A stretch of DNA of 64,000 nt from Brevibacillus fulvus (lineage in GTDB: Bacteria > Bacillota > Bacilli > Brevibacillales > Brevibacillaceae): NCBI RefSeq assembly GCF_016908525.1, contig NZ_JAFBEB010000011.1:1-64000 (forward strand), in the 5' to 3' direction. The position numbers and the translations under genes were made by a program. Under the pieces are notes generated by a model. The model did no database searches. It worked only from the letters and a program-made list of their open reading frames with translations, and was not told the origin of the DNA. Below are positions 34,186 through 43,449 of the stretch, in pieces. Numbering within the stretch: the first letter of the stretch is position 1; each line of letters starts with the position of its first letter.

Positions 34186-35013
34186 TTACTGTGTCCCATC
34201 CGTGATTTCAAGATGGGCCGATTTTTGCTGCTGCTTTTTGCGAAAAAGCCGTTTCTCCAGATAGTAAGCAGGAACGATCAGCACTGCAAAAATCAGAAAA
34301 TAGTTGAGAATCACCAGCAACGAATTGGCGCTGCCGCGATGTCCGAATTCGCCTTGTCCGCCATGCCTTTCCGCGAATGGGCCAGCTTGCGGTTTTTCGG
34401 GCAGCATAGTGCTGTTAGCTGCACGGTCCGTATTGTTAAGCTGTTTCGCATGTTGGGCAGTTTGACTCGTGTTTGTAGCCACCGCAGAGGAATACCACTG
34501 CATTCCTCCGGCCAATACGGCCAAAGCGAGCAGAACGGCAGCGATAACACCTTTCCGCAACGCTCCTTGCTTCGACACAAACGCTTTTTTGCAAATCCCC
34601 ATCACCCATTGCCAATGGACACCGATATGCAGTCCGACCAGGACAAGGGTGACATTTGCAGAAAGACTGTGCAACCCGCGAATCGCCCGGCTTCCTTCAA
34701 CGGCAAGATTGGGGAAAACGACCTTGGAAATCAAGATGCCGGTAATAATAATCGTTGACATGGAAATGAGCAAAAGGATGTTCAACAAGTAACTGAAGCG
34801 CATTTTCTTGGGCAATTTGGCGTCGAATATTTTCAAGGTGGTCTGTTTTACCCACTGAAAGTTCAGTCCGATATGGGTAAGGATCGCGACACCAAACAGC
34901 AATCCGGCAATTTCGTGAAAGGGCAGGCCGTTCAACACTCTTGGATTCATTAACAAGGCAAAAGCGAGAGCCATCAGCAAATCAAGCACGATCTTTATAT
35001 AATTTTTTTTCAC
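34186..35013 (-). CDS. DUF4405 cytochrome b-like membrane protein
   Basis: Membrane protein of 275 residues with five or six helices. The N-terminal half has the DUF4405 pattern with paired histidines in helices (LPFHEIAGLLFGVAILTHIG, then GLHSLSANVTLVLVGLHIGV), suited to heme b ligation. A polar loop (about 185-230) separates one last helix and a basic tail. Start GTG 35013 follows GGAGGGA on the minus strand. No dehydrogenase or c-type cytochrome partner is adjacent, so its electron donor is unclear. Confidence 0.75.
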   Translation of the reverse strand: MKKNYIKIVLDLLMALAFALLMNPRVLNGLPFHEIAGLLFGVAILTHIGLNFQWVKQTTLKIFDAKLPKKMRFSYLLNILLLISMSTIIITGILISKVVFPNLAVEGSRAIRGLHSLSANVTLVLVGLHIGVHWQWVMGICKKAFVSKQGALRKGVIAAVLLALAVLAGGMQWYSSAVATNTSQTAQHAKQLNNTDRAANSTMLPEKPQAGPFAERHGGQGEFGHRGSANSLLVILNYFLIFAVLIVPAYYLEKRLFRKKQQQKSAHLEITDGTQ

Positions 35014-35397
35014 AGCGAATCCCTCCTGGCAGGCTGTCATTTCGTGTTGCTACTGGGTTCATCATAATTGACGCTGGTGAAAATACGATGAAAGAAATAA
35101 GGAAATATGATGGAAAAATTCGTACAGGCCGCTTGCCGCAATCTGCGGAGGCGAACGCCCGGTCAGCAACCGGCAGTTGTTTTGCCGCAAGCGAGGCGTG
35201 GGATAAGCGATTTGACTGCCAGCCTTGGCTCGCTGTTGACTGGGCTTAAGGCTGGTTTCATTTTCGAGCCGATACCGCAATTTTGGACAATTTTTGAGAT
35301 AATATTTAAAAAATTGCTTGTCTTTTTTACGGAGCTTGTATTATTATGTTGCTAAACCGATTTACTAAACCGGTTTAGTAATCAGTAGAGGTGTTTT
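35014..35397. other. Intergenic region, divergent control region
   Basis: A stretch of 384 bp between the minus-strand DUF4405 gene and the LacI-type regulator. Apart from the operator at 35362 and a possible -10 TATTAT at 35339 I recognise nothing; the GC-rich part 35120-35240 forms small hairpins but no known riboswitch. Confidence 0.5.
35362..35381 (+). promoter_or_regulatory. LacI-type operator of the sugar-acid operon
   Basis: TTACTAAACCGGTTTAGTAA, a perfect 20-bp palindrome with the central CG typical of LacI family sites. It is 16 bp before the regulator gene that opens the operon and downstream of a -10-like TATTAT, so binding would block the transcript. No second perfect copy was noticed in the operon. 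Confidence 0.8.
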
Positions 35398-36399
35398 ATG
35401 AAACCCGTCACGATGGCAGATGTTGCTGCTCTGGCGAATGTATCCAAAAGCACGGTCTCGCAATACATCAATAACCGTTATGACTACATGAGTGAAGAGA
35501 CCAAGCGCCGCATAGAGGAAGCAATCCGGCAACTGGGATACAAGCCAAATTATGTTGCCAAAAGTTTGAAGCAAAAGCAAACATCTACGATCGGAGTGAT
35601 TGTCGCAAACATCTTGCATACGTTCTCGACGCAAGTGATTCGCTCGATTGAGGATGTATGCAGGGAAGCCCGTTTTCACGCGATTGTCTGCAATGCCGAC
35701 GATAATCCGCAGCAGGAAAAAGAATACATCGAAATGCTGCGCGCCAAGCAAATTGACGGCCTGATCGTTTTTCCGACAGGGGGAAATATCGATCTGTACC
35801 AGACAATGGTCAAGGAACAATATCCACTCCTGTTCGTAGACCGTTTCGTCAAGGACTTGCCGGTTGAAAGCATATTGCTGGACAACGAAAAAGCGTCGGA
35901 GTTGGCTGTCGATCATCTTGTTGAAAGCGGATACAGAAAAATCGGAATGCTCACCACCTCGCTCCATTCCAACATCACGCCGCGGATCGAACGGATCAAC
36001 GGCTATAAGAAAGCATTGGAAAAGCACGGGCTGCCGATTCGGGAAGAGCATTACAAGGGTGTCGACGTTCGCCAAATGGATCAAGTGTTGGCCGAGATGT
36101 TCCGTTTGCCGGAGCCGCCGGATGCTTTAATCGCCGGCAATGATTTAACGCTGATGGAAATTTTGAAGTTCGCGAAAAAACACAATTTATCCATCCCGCG
36201 GCAGGTGGCCGTCATCGGGATTGACGAAGTATCGTTTTCCGGCATTTACCACCCGCCGTTGACAACGATCGTCCAGCCGGCATTTGAAATGGGCAAGCAA
36301 GCTGCCGAAAGCCTGCTGGCGCAGATCAAAGGTTCCGATCGGGAAAGAAAAGAGATCCAGCGATTTGCACCCAAGCTGATCATTCGCGAATCGACCTGA
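35398..36399 (+). CDS. kdgR: LacI family regulator (KdgR-like)
   Basis: Repressor of 333 residues. The N-terminal helix-turn-helix (TMADVAALANVSKSTVSQYI) and hinge helix (YKPNYVAKSLKQ) come first, then a periplasmic-binding-protein-like effector domain (about 60-330) with NDLTLMEILKFAKKH and VIGIDEVSFSGI. It resembles the Bacillus KDG-operon repressor. GAGGTG precedes the ATG. It is the first gene of its own operon and has a palindromic operator directly upstream. The likely inducer is 2-keto-3-deoxygluconate, by analogy. Confidence 0.85.
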   Translation: MKPVTMADVAALANVSKSTVSQYINNRYDYMSEETKRRIEEAIRQLGYKPNYVAKSLKQKQTSTIGVIVANILHTFSTQVIRSIEDVCREARFHAIVCNADDNPQQEKEYIEMLRAKQIDGLIVFPTGGNIDLYQTMVKEQYPLLFVDRFVKDLPVESILLDNEKASELAVDHLVESGYRKIGMLTTSLHSNITPRIERINGYKKALEKHGLPIREEHYKGVDVRQMDQVLAEMFRLPEPPDALIAGNDLTLMEILKFAKKHNLSIPRQVAVIGIDEVSFSGIYHPPLTTIVQPAFEMGKQAAESLLAQIKGSDRERKEIQRFAPKLIIREST

Positions 36400-36442
36400 C
36401 TCAAAAGGAGCAAAGAGGAAGACATTCTAAGGGGAGATTGAC

Positions 36443-37393
36443 TTGTTAGATGTGATCACCATCGGGGATGCATTGGTTGCAATGACTCCCACCAGTTCAG
36501 GGAGACTCAGATTTGTTCACTCATTTGAGAAAAAAGTAGGCGGAGCGGAACTGAACGTGGCCATCGGATGCGCCCGTCTGGGGCTGAAGGCCGGATGGAT
36601 CAGCCGATTGGGCAATGATGAATTTGGCCACTACATTCTCCAATGCGTACGCGGAGAGGGAATCGACACAACGCATGTCCAACTGGTCGACGGTTACCCG
36701 ACCTCCCTCTATTTCAAAGAAATTTTTGACGATGGACGGGCAGGTTCCTACTACTACCGAAGCAATTCACCCACATCAACGATGCGTCCCGAGCAGATTG
36801 ACGAGGCGTATGTAGAGCAAGCGAAAATCGTTCATATCTCCGGAGTGTTCCCTGCGGTGGCCAAGACAAACCGCGAAGTGCTGCTTCGCCTGGTCCAACT
36901 GGCCAAGCAGAAAGGAAAGCTCGTCACATTTGACCCGAATATCCGCTTGAAATTGTGGAGCGCGGAGGAAGCACGGGAAACGCTGCTTGCACTGATGCCC
37001 TATATCGATGTGGTGCTTGCGGGTGAGGAGGAGGCTGATCTGCTCGTCGGAACAACCGAACCGGCTGAAATATTTGCAAGGTTTGCCCAACTTGGCATTC
37101 GCCACGTCGTGATCAAAAGGGGCGAGCGCGGAGCGGTTGGGAATCGGGACGGCGAAGTGCTCGATCATCCGGCAATACCGGCATCGGTGGTCGTCGATTC
37201 GGTCGGGGCAGGCGACGGATTTGCCGTCGGCTATTTATATAGCTTGTTGCAAGGCTGGGATCTCCAGAAAAGTCTGCATCTGGCCAATTTGATTGGCTCC
37301 ATCGTCGTAGGTGTTCGCGGCGACAACGAAGGCTTGCCGTATTTGGATGAAATTGAGGTATATCTTGGTCAGAAACAACGGATTGAGCGTTAA
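36443..37393 (+). CDS. kdgK: 2-keto-3-deoxygluconate kinase
   Basis: PfkB family sugar kinase, 316 residues, that phosphorylates KDG to KDPG. Motifs: the substrate end VGGAELNVAIGCARLG (near 35), the mid-part FDPNIRLKLW (near 165) and the ATP/anion hole DSVGAGDGFAVG (near 250) with catalytic Asp. It starts at TTG 36443 with GGGGAG 6 bp upstream; there is no in-frame ATG near the N terminus. The neighbouring uxaA and aldolase genes make KDG the natural substrate. Confidence 0.9.
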   Translation: MLDVITIGDALVAMTPTSSGRLRFVHSFEKKVGGAELNVAIGCARLGLKAGWISRLGNDEFGHYILQCVRGEGIDTTHVQLVDGYPTSLYFKEIFDDGRAGSYYYRSNSPTSTMRPEQIDEAYVEQAKIVHISGVFPAVAKTNREVLLRLVQLAKQKGKLVTFDPNIRLKLWSAEEARETLLALMPYIDVVLAGEEEADLLVGTTEPAEIFARFAQLGIRHVVIKRGERGAVGNRDGEVLDHPAIPASVVVDSVGAGDGFAVGYLYSLLQGWDLQKSLHLANLIGSIVVGVRGDNEGLPYLDEIEVYLGQKQRIER

Positions 37394-37453
37394 CAGGCGG
37401 ACATGCGCAGCATTCGTTCAGAAAGTTGCGAATGGTACGCCGATTGCCAATAT

Positions 37454-37467
37454 AGCAAGCGCTTACA
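37454..37467 (+). promoter_or_regulatory. Candidate cre box before dctP
   Basis: AGCAAGCGCTTACA matches the CcpA consensus at 12 of 14 positions, 26 bp before the DctP start. It suggests glucose repression of the transporter genes. Confidence 0.5.
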
Positions 37468-37493
37468 AAAACCAAAAGAGAGAAGGGGAATCA

Positions 37494-38540
37494 ATGATGA
37501 AAAAAGGGTTCAAGTGGACAAAGTTGATTTTTTCGGTCGTAACGGCTTTATCGCTGGCAGCATGTTCGTCCGGCGGCAATAACTCGGCTTCTTCAGGAGC
37601 AGCCAATGGTTCTGCGGAAGGCGGTCAGAAAATATCTGTCAATATTGCCTATGGCAACCAGCCAGGCGAACCGATTGACCAACTGGCCAACAAATGGAAG
37701 GAACTGGCCGAGCAAAAAAGCAACGGCCGCCTGGAACTGAAGCTCTTCCCAAGCTCGCAGCTCGGTTCTGAGAAAGATGTAATCGAGCAGGCAAAGATGG
37801 GAAACAACACGATTATTTTGACCGGCTACGATTTCCTGATGGACTATGTACCAGATATGGGTATCATGACGGCTCCTTATTTGACGGACAGTACGGATGA
37901 CCTGTTTTATTTGACAACTACGGACTGGTTTAAAGGGCTGACCGACCAGTTGAAACAAAAAGGCCTTGTCGTTGTCACGACGAACACTCTTTACGGCAAT
38001 CGCCATTTGATGACAACGAAAGAAGTGAAAAGCCCGGATGATATGAAAGGCATGAAAATCCGCGTGCCAAACAGCAACACTTATATCAAAACTTTTGAAG
38101 CTTTGGGAGCAACGCCTACACCGATGCCGCTTGCCGACGTATACACTTCGCTGCAGCAAGGTCTGATTGATGGCGCGGAAAACCCGTTGCCTGTTTTGCA
38201 AGGTACGAAAACAAACGAAGTGGCCAAATTTTTGGCTCTGACCGAACATACGAAAATTATCAGCCCATGGGTAGCGGGTACGGCGTTCTTTGACACGATT
38301 CCGCAAGATTTGCAGCAAATCTTGGTCGAAACCGGGGACGAGGCAGGGGAATTTGCCAAGGCGATCACAAACGAACAGTCGGAGAAAGTGCTGGAAGAGT
38401 TTAAGCAACAAGGCGTGAAAGTAACGGAAGTGGATTTGAATCAGTTCAAGGAGAAAACCAAAAGTGTATATACAGCATTCCCGCAATGGTCTCCAAATCT
38501 GTATGAAACTGTTCAAGATCTGTTGAAAAATCGTAAGTAG
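37494..38540 (+). CDS. dctP: TRAP transporter substrate-binding lipoprotein DctP
   Basis: Extracellular solute receptor, 348 residues. The signal peptide ends in the lipobox LAAC, followed by a Ser/Gly/Asn linker. The DctP fold shows ELKLFPSSQLGSEKDVIEQA, then MKIRVPNSNTYIKTFEALGA and PMPLADVYTSLQQGLIDGAE, containing the arginine that usually holds the substrate carboxylate. Context makes a sugar acid the likely ligand. It starts at ATG 37494, the first of a tandem ATG pair, with AAGGGG upstream. Confidence 0.93.
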   Translation: MMKKGFKWTKLIFSVVTALSLAACSSGGNNSASSGAANGSAEGGQKISVNIAYGNQPGEPIDQLANKWKELAEQKSNGRLELKLFPSSQLGSEKDVIEQAKMGNNTIILTGYDFLMDYVPDMGIMTAPYLTDSTDDLFYLTTTDWFKGLTDQLKQKGLVVVTTNTLYGNRHLMTTKEVKSPDDMKGMKIRVPNSNTYIKTFEALGATPTPMPLADVYTSLQQGLIDGAENPLPVLQGTKTNEVAKFLALTEHTKIISPWVAGTAFFDTIPQDLQQILVETGDEAGEFAKAITNEQSEKVLEEFKQQGVKVTEVDLNQFKEKTKSVYTAFPQWSPNLYETVQDLLKNRK

Positions 38541-38592
38541 CATGTAAAAGGGGGAGCGATCAGAAAGCTCCCCTTTCACAGGAGGGAATGAG

Positions 38593-39066
38593 ATGCTGAA
38601 GAGATGGTTGTATTCACTGGATGATGCCGTTGCAGGCATCGCCTGCGCCGGTGTTATTTTGCTTACGTTTATCAACGTAGTAGCCCGCTTTATATTCAAT
38701 CATCCGATTGGCTGGGCCGAAGAAGTGACGCTGGGCTTGTTCATCTGGATGGTTTTTATCGGGATGAGCTCTTCCATCAAAGATAATGGACACATTGGCG
38801 TTGATTACTTCGTCAGGAAGCTGCCCAAGCCAGCTGCACGGTTTATGCGCGGGTTGAAAGTGGTGATCTTGTATGCAGTTCTGCTCGGTATTTTTGTCGT
38901 GTTTGGCTACCAGTTGACCGAGCAGGCCGGCAGCAAAATCACTCCTGTACTGGGAATCAGCTATCAATACATTGACGTAGCCGTGCCGCTCGGCGGAATT
39001 CTTGCAACAATTCATTACACCATTTCACTGTTTGCTGCAAAGCTGAAAAAGGGGGAAAACCTCTAA
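38593..39066 (+). CDS. dctQ: TRAP transporter small permease DctQ
   Basis: Membrane protein of 157 residues with four helices and the family motif FNHPIGWAEEVTLGLFIWMVFIG (near 35-57). It pairs with the large permease to import solute with sodium. It ends 1 bp before the dctM start, so translation is coupled. Confidence 0.92.
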   Translation: MLKRWLYSLDDAVAGIACAGVILLTFINVVARFIFNHPIGWAEEVTLGLFIWMVFIGMSSSIKDNGHIGVDYFVRKLPKPAARFMRGLKVVILYAVLLGIFVVFGYQLTEQAGSKITPVLGISYQYIDVAVPLGGILATIHYTISLFAAKLKKGENL

Positions 39067-39067
39067 T

Positions 39068-40351
39068 ATGTTGCTCACGCTAACCTTGATCATCCTGTTG
39101 TTTCTGCTGTTTATCGATATTCCGATTTCCTTTGCGCTGGCGGGCAGTTCGGCCTTCTACATCTTGTTTAACGACAGTGTTCCCGACGCTATCCTGATCC
39201 AGCGGATGGTCGGGGGAATCGAATCCGTGCCCTTGCTCGCCATCGTCTTCTTTATCGCTGCCGGTATTTTGATGAACTACACCGGGATTACACAGCGCAT
39301 GCTCAACTTTGCGCAAGTGATCACCAAGCCTTTGCCGGGACGCCTCGCCCAGGTGAACGTCCTGATCAGTACGATGATGGGCGGGATCTCCGGTTCCAAC
39401 GTGGCTGATGCGGCGATGCTCTCCAAAATTCTCGTGCCGGAGATGGTCAAAAAAGGCTATCCGAAATCGTTCTCCACGGTGCTGACGGGAGCGACTTCCT
39501 TGATCACGCCGATCATTCCGCCGGGGATCGCCATGATTATGTATGGCTTTGTCGGCAACGTGTCTATCGGAAAATTGTTCATGGCCGGGTTGTTGCCGGG
39601 AATTTTACTCTGTGTCATCTACATGATTTATGTGCATTTTATTGCGAAAAAACATAAGTATGAGATGGACAATCGCGGCTGGGCCACTCCGAAAGAATTT
39701 TTCCTTTCCTTTAAAGATGCGCTGCTTGCTTTTATCCTGCCGATTATCATCATTGGCGGCATTCGCTTTGGTATTTTCAGCGCGACCGAAGCAGGAGCCA
39801 TCGCGGTTGTCTTCGCGCTGGTTCTCGGATTGTTCATTTACCGCGAGATGAAGTTCAAGCATATGCTCGCATCGGTTATCGAGACTGTGAAAACGTCTGC
39901 TTCCATTTTGCTCATTATCGCTGCCGGTTCCGCTTTCGGCTGGATTTTGACGATTGAACAGGTACCGCAAACGTTGACCGGCTTTATGCTGGATTATGTA
40001 TCGAGCCCAAGTATGTTTTTCGTGATCGTGCTTGTTTTTCTTCTGTTTATCGGAATGTTTGTGGAAGGCAACGTCGCGCTGATCATTTTGACGCCGCTGT
40101 TTATGCCGATGCTGCAGGCTTATCACATCGATCCGGTTCAATTCGGTATTTTCTTCATTATTTGCCTGAGTATCGGAACGTTGACCCCGCCTGTCGGGAC
40201 GATCATGATCGCAACCTGCGCAATTACCAATACAAGGATTGAAGATTTCGTCAAAGACAGCCTTCCGTTCCTGGTACTGTTAATCATTGCGGCGTTGTTG
40301 ATCGCCTTTATTCCAGGGATTACACTCTGGTTGCCAAACATGATGTTTTGA
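39068..40351 (+). CDS. dctM: TRAP transporter large permease DctM
   Basis: Twelve-helix sodium-coupled permease, 427 residues, elevator type. It shows MMGGISGSNVADAAMLSKIL, then TGATSLITPIIPPGIAMIMYG and a late LTPPVGTIMIATCAI typical of the family. It sits directly after dctQ and before uxaA. Confidence 0.94.
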   Translation: MLLTLTLIILLFLLFIDIPISFALAGSSAFYILFNDSVPDAILIQRMVGGIESVPLLAIVFFIAAGILMNYTGITQRMLNFAQVITKPLPGRLAQVNVLISTMMGGISGSNVADAAMLSKILVPEMVKKGYPKSFSTVLTGATSLITPIIPPGIAMIMYGFVGNVSIGKLFMAGLLPGILLCVIYMIYVHFIAKKHKYEMDNRGWATPKEFFLSFKDALLAFILPIIIIGGIRFGIFSATEAGAIAVVFALVLGLFIYREMKFKHMLASVIETVKTSASILLIIAAGSAFGWILTIEQVPQTLTGFMLDYVSSPSMFFVIVLVFLLFIGMFVEGNVALIILTPLFMPMLQAYHIDPVQFGIFFIICLSIGTLTPPVGTIMIATCAITNTRIEDFVKDSLPFLVLLIIAALLIAFIPGITLWLPNMMF

Positions 40352-40380
40352 CAAACTTCGGGATAAATGAGGTGGAGCAA

Positions 40381-41889
40381 GTGACAGAGACCGATCACGG
40401 TTTTATCCAGATTCATAAGGCAGACAATGTGTGGATTTGTTTGCGGGATGTCAGGAAGGGCGAAACGATCGAATTGAACGGCGTATCGCTGGTTGCCAGA
40501 GAAGATGTGCCAAGCGGTCACAAAATTGCCAATCAGCCGATTGCCGCCGGGACGGATATTGTCAAATACGGCTTTCCGATCGGCAGTGCGACGCGAGACA
40601 TCGACAGCGGAGAATGGGTGCACAGCCACAATGTCAAGACCAAGCTCGAAGGAGAACTCACCTATTCTTACAAACCGGTTGCGACGACTGTTTTTCCGCA
40701 TGCAGTTGCGGAAGAGCAAACGTTTCTCGGTTATGTGCGCGAGAACGGAGACGTCGGGGTTCGCAATGAAATATGGATTATCAATACGGTCGGCTGCATT
40801 AACAAAGTGGCAGAACAGCTGGCCAAAATGGCAGATCGGACGTTTAAACGGGAAAATATCGACGGGGTCTACCATTTTCCTCATCCGTACGGCTGTTCAC
40901 AGTTGGGCGATGACTTGGAATATACGCAAAAAATTCTCGCTGGCCTGGTCAACCATCCAAATGCCGGTGGTGTGCTCGTTCTCGGCTTGGGCTGCGAGAA
41001 CAATTACATTGATCTGTTCAAGGAAGCAATCGGACCGTACCATGCTGACCGGGTCAAATTCCTCGCCGTTCAGCAGGTGGAGGATGAAATCGAGCAAGGG
41101 ATGGAGCAAATCGAGGAACTTGTTGCCTACGCTTCCCGATTTAAAAGGCAGGAAGTGCCCGTCTCCAAGCTGAAAATCGGGTTGAAGTGCGGCGGCTCGG
41201 ACGGTTTGTCCGGCATCACCGCCAATCCGTTGGTGGGAGCATTTTCCGATCGGCTCATCTCGTTGGGCGGGGCGACCGTATTGACAGAAGTGCCGGAAAT
41301 GTTCGGAGCGGAAACGATCCTGATGGAGCGGGCGAAAAACGAGCAAGTCTACGGTCAAATTGTCGAGCTGATCAACGATTTTAAGCACTACTTTGCCAAA
41401 AATGATCAACCGATCTATGAAAATCCGTCACCCGGCAATAAAAAAGGCGGCATTACAACCTTGGAGGAAAAATCGCTCGGATGCGTGCAAAAAGGCGGGT
41501 TCGGACGGGTGGATGACGTTTTGCAATATGGCGAGCGGATACGCCAGAGCGGGCTTAGCCTGCTGCAAGGGCCGGGCAACGATCTCGTCTCGGTGACGGC
41601 GTTGGCGGCTGCGGGATGTCAGATTGTTCTGTTTACAACGGGACGCGGCACGCCGTTTGGCGGACCGGTGCCGACGGTGAAAATCTCAACGAATACCGCT
41701 TTGTATGAGCGCAAGAAAAACTGGATCGATTACAATGCCGGACAACTGGTGCAGGGGGCCACGATGGAAGGTACCGCAGCCGACTTTTTCCGCTACGTGA
41801 TCGAGCTGGCTTCCGGTCGTATTCAGGCCAAAAACGAGCTGTACGGCTATAAAGAAATCGCGATTTTCAAAAACGGCGTGACGCTGTAA
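40381..41889 (+). CDS. uxaA: Altronate dehydratase (UxaA family)
   Basis: Dehydrates D-altronate to 2-keto-3-deoxygluconate. The 502 residues comprise the N-terminal SAF domain (about 1-95) and the large catalytic domain with cysteines in HPYGCSQLGDD, GLGCENN, GLKCGGSDGLSGI and SLGCVQKGG. Galactarate dehydratase is the nearest alternative, but the uxaB neighbour favours altronate. GTG 40381 is chosen because GAGGTGGAG lies 8 bp upstream. A TTG at 40348 would overlap dctM. Confidence 0.88.
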   Translation: MTETDHGFIQIHKADNVWICLRDVRKGETIELNGVSLVAREDVPSGHKIANQPIAAGTDIVKYGFPIGSATRDIDSGEWVHSHNVKTKLEGELTYSYKPVATTVFPHAVAEEQTFLGYVRENGDVGVRNEIWIINTVGCINKVAEQLAKMADRTFKRENIDGVYHFPHPYGCSQLGDDLEYTQKILAGLVNHPNAGGVLVLGLGCENNYIDLFKEAIGPYHADRVKFLAVQQVEDEIEQGMEQIEELVAYASRFKRQEVPVSKLKIGLKCGGSDGLSGITANPLVGAFSDRLISLGGATVLTEVPEMFGAETILMERAKNEQVYGQIVELINDFKHYFAKNDQPIYENPSPGNKKGGITTLEEKSLGCVQKGGFGRVDDVLQYGERIRQSGLSLLQGPGNDLVSVTALAAAGCQIVLFTTGRGTPFGGPVPTVKISTNTALYERKKNWIDYNAGQLVQGATMEGTAADFFRYVIELASGRIQAKNELYGYKEIAIFKNGVTL

Positions 41890-41905
41890 GGGGGGGGGCA
41901 AAAAG

Positions 41906-43447
41906 ATGGAAAACGAGCGGGCTCCTTCCCTCAACCGAAGCAAGCTGTTGGAAATTGACGCCAGCCGCAAGTCAGCTTTGCACCCGGAGCGTGTCTTGCA
42001 GATCGGCGAAGGCAATTTTATGCGGGGCTTTGTGGACTGGATGCTGTACCGAATGAACGAAAACGGCTGTTTTCAGGGCAAAGTCGTAGCCATCCAGCCC
42101 ACCCCGCGAGGAAAAGTGGTGCCGAAGCTGAATCGGCAGGATGGTCTGTATACGTTGGTCCAGCGGGGCATTGCAAACGGAGAAGCGATGGAGCGGGTTG
42201 AACGGATCGATGTCATCAGCAGAGGAATCAACCCATATGAGAACTGGGCGGACGCGCTGCGAACGGCGGAGTCGCCGGAAATCCGCTTCCTCTTTTCCAA
42301 TACAACGGAAGCGGGACTGCAATGGAATGAGGAAGCCTACGACCCGGCGCAAGCGCCGCTGTCTTTTCCCGGCAAGCTGGTCGCGCTCTTGTATCACCGT
42401 TATGTAAAGTTTCACGGAGCGAAAGAAGCGGGCTGGATCATCCTGCCATGCGAGTTGGTTGAACACAACGGCGCGGTGCTGAAAGATTTGTGCAAGCGGG
42501 TTGCAACGCATTGGGGATTTTCCGCCGCTTTTGCCCGGTGGCTCGACGAGGCATGCGTGTTCTGCAATACGCTGGTCGACCGCATCGTCACCGGATATCC
42601 TCAAGGAGAGGAAAAGGAGTGGGAGTCTCGACTTGGCTACCATGACGAGCTGTTGACTGTCTGTGAGCCATACCATTTGTTCGTCATCGAAGGACCGGTA
42701 GAGGTGGAACAAGAATTGCCGTTTCGCCAGGCAGGGCTGCATGTCTTTTTTGACCGGATTGAGCAGTACCGTGAACTCAAAGTAAAGCTGTTGAACGCGC
42801 CTCATACACTGCTGGCGGCCGTTGCTTTTTTGGCGGGCATCAATACGGTGCGGGAGGCGGTCGAGGACAGACAGTTACGAGCTTACCTGCTGCATGCGAT
42901 GCAGCATGAAATCAAACAGGCGTTGCCGGCAGAAATGTATGAGCGTGCTGATGCTTACATCGAGGATGTGCTCGCACGCTTCGCCAATCCGTATTTGCGG
43001 CATCACCTGCTCGATATCAGTCTGAATGGATTGTCCAAGTTCACGACCCGGGTGTTGCCCAGCATACATGCCTATCAGGCAGTGCAGGGGGCATTGCCGC
43101 AGGCGTTGGTCTTCGGATTGGCGGCCCTGTTGGTTTTTTACCGGCTCAAGCGAAGCGAGGGCGAGCAATTCTGGGGTGTCAGGGCAATTGGGGACGAATA
43201 TGTGATTCGCGATCAAGCGGCGTTCGTTACCCAGCTTGGTGAGCTATGGAAACAGGTGGATGAACAACGGGTTGCTTTATCCGCAATGGTCGAACAATTT
43301 CTCGGAATGAGCGGCATTTGGGGCGAGGATTTGAACGCAATCGCAGGCTTGACCGACAACGTTACCCGTTATGTGGCGGCCATTGCCAGCAAGGGCATCC
43401 GGCAGGCATTGCGAGAAGCGGGAGATTTTGCAGCGAAAGGGGTATAA
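41906..43447 (+). CDS. uxaB: Tagaturonate reductase
   Basis: Mannitol-dehydrogenase-like enzyme, 513 residues, that reduces D-tagaturonate to D-altronate with NADH. It has the nucleotide-binding start ERVLQIGEGNFMRGFVDWML, the motif FSNTTEAGL and the catalytic region KVKLLNAPHTLLAAVAFLAG with the conserved lysine and asparagine. Fructuronate reductase UxuB is related, but the sequence order and the altronate dehydratase neighbour favour UxaB. GGGGGGG lies upstream of the ATG. Confidence 0.88.
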   Translation: MENERAPSLNRSKLLEIDASRKSALHPERVLQIGEGNFMRGFVDWMLYRMNENGCFQGKVVAIQPTPRGKVVPKLNRQDGLYTLVQRGIANGEAMERVERIDVISRGINPYENWADALRTAESPEIRFLFSNTTEAGLQWNEEAYDPAQAPLSFPGKLVALLYHRYVKFHGAKEAGWIILPCELVEHNGAVLKDLCKRVATHWGFSAAFARWLDEACVFCNTLVDRIVTGYPQGEEKEWESRLGYHDELLTVCEPYHLFVIEGPVEVEQELPFRQAGLHVFFDRIEQYRELKVKLLNAPHTLLAAVAFLAGINTVREAVEDRQLRAYLLHAMQHEIKQALPAEMYERADAYIEDVLARFANPYLRHHLLDISLNGLSKFTTRVLPSIHAYQAVQGALPQALVFGLAALLVFYRLKRSEGEQFWGVRAIGDEYVIRDQAAFVTQLGELWKQVDEQRVALSAMVEQFLGMSGIWGEDLNAIAGLTDNVTRYVAAIASKGIRQALREAGDFAAKGV

Positions 43448-43449
43448 AA

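Noticed and set aside
35120-35240. GC-rich hairpins as a known riboswitch upstream of kdgR
   Set aside because: No conserved core of any class I know (SAM, cobalamin, T-box and others) could be aligned, and the orientation relative to a gene is unclear.
40348-40380. TTG start for uxaA overlapping dctM
   Set aside because: GTG 40381 has a strong GAGGTGGAG site at the right distance and the TTG has none.
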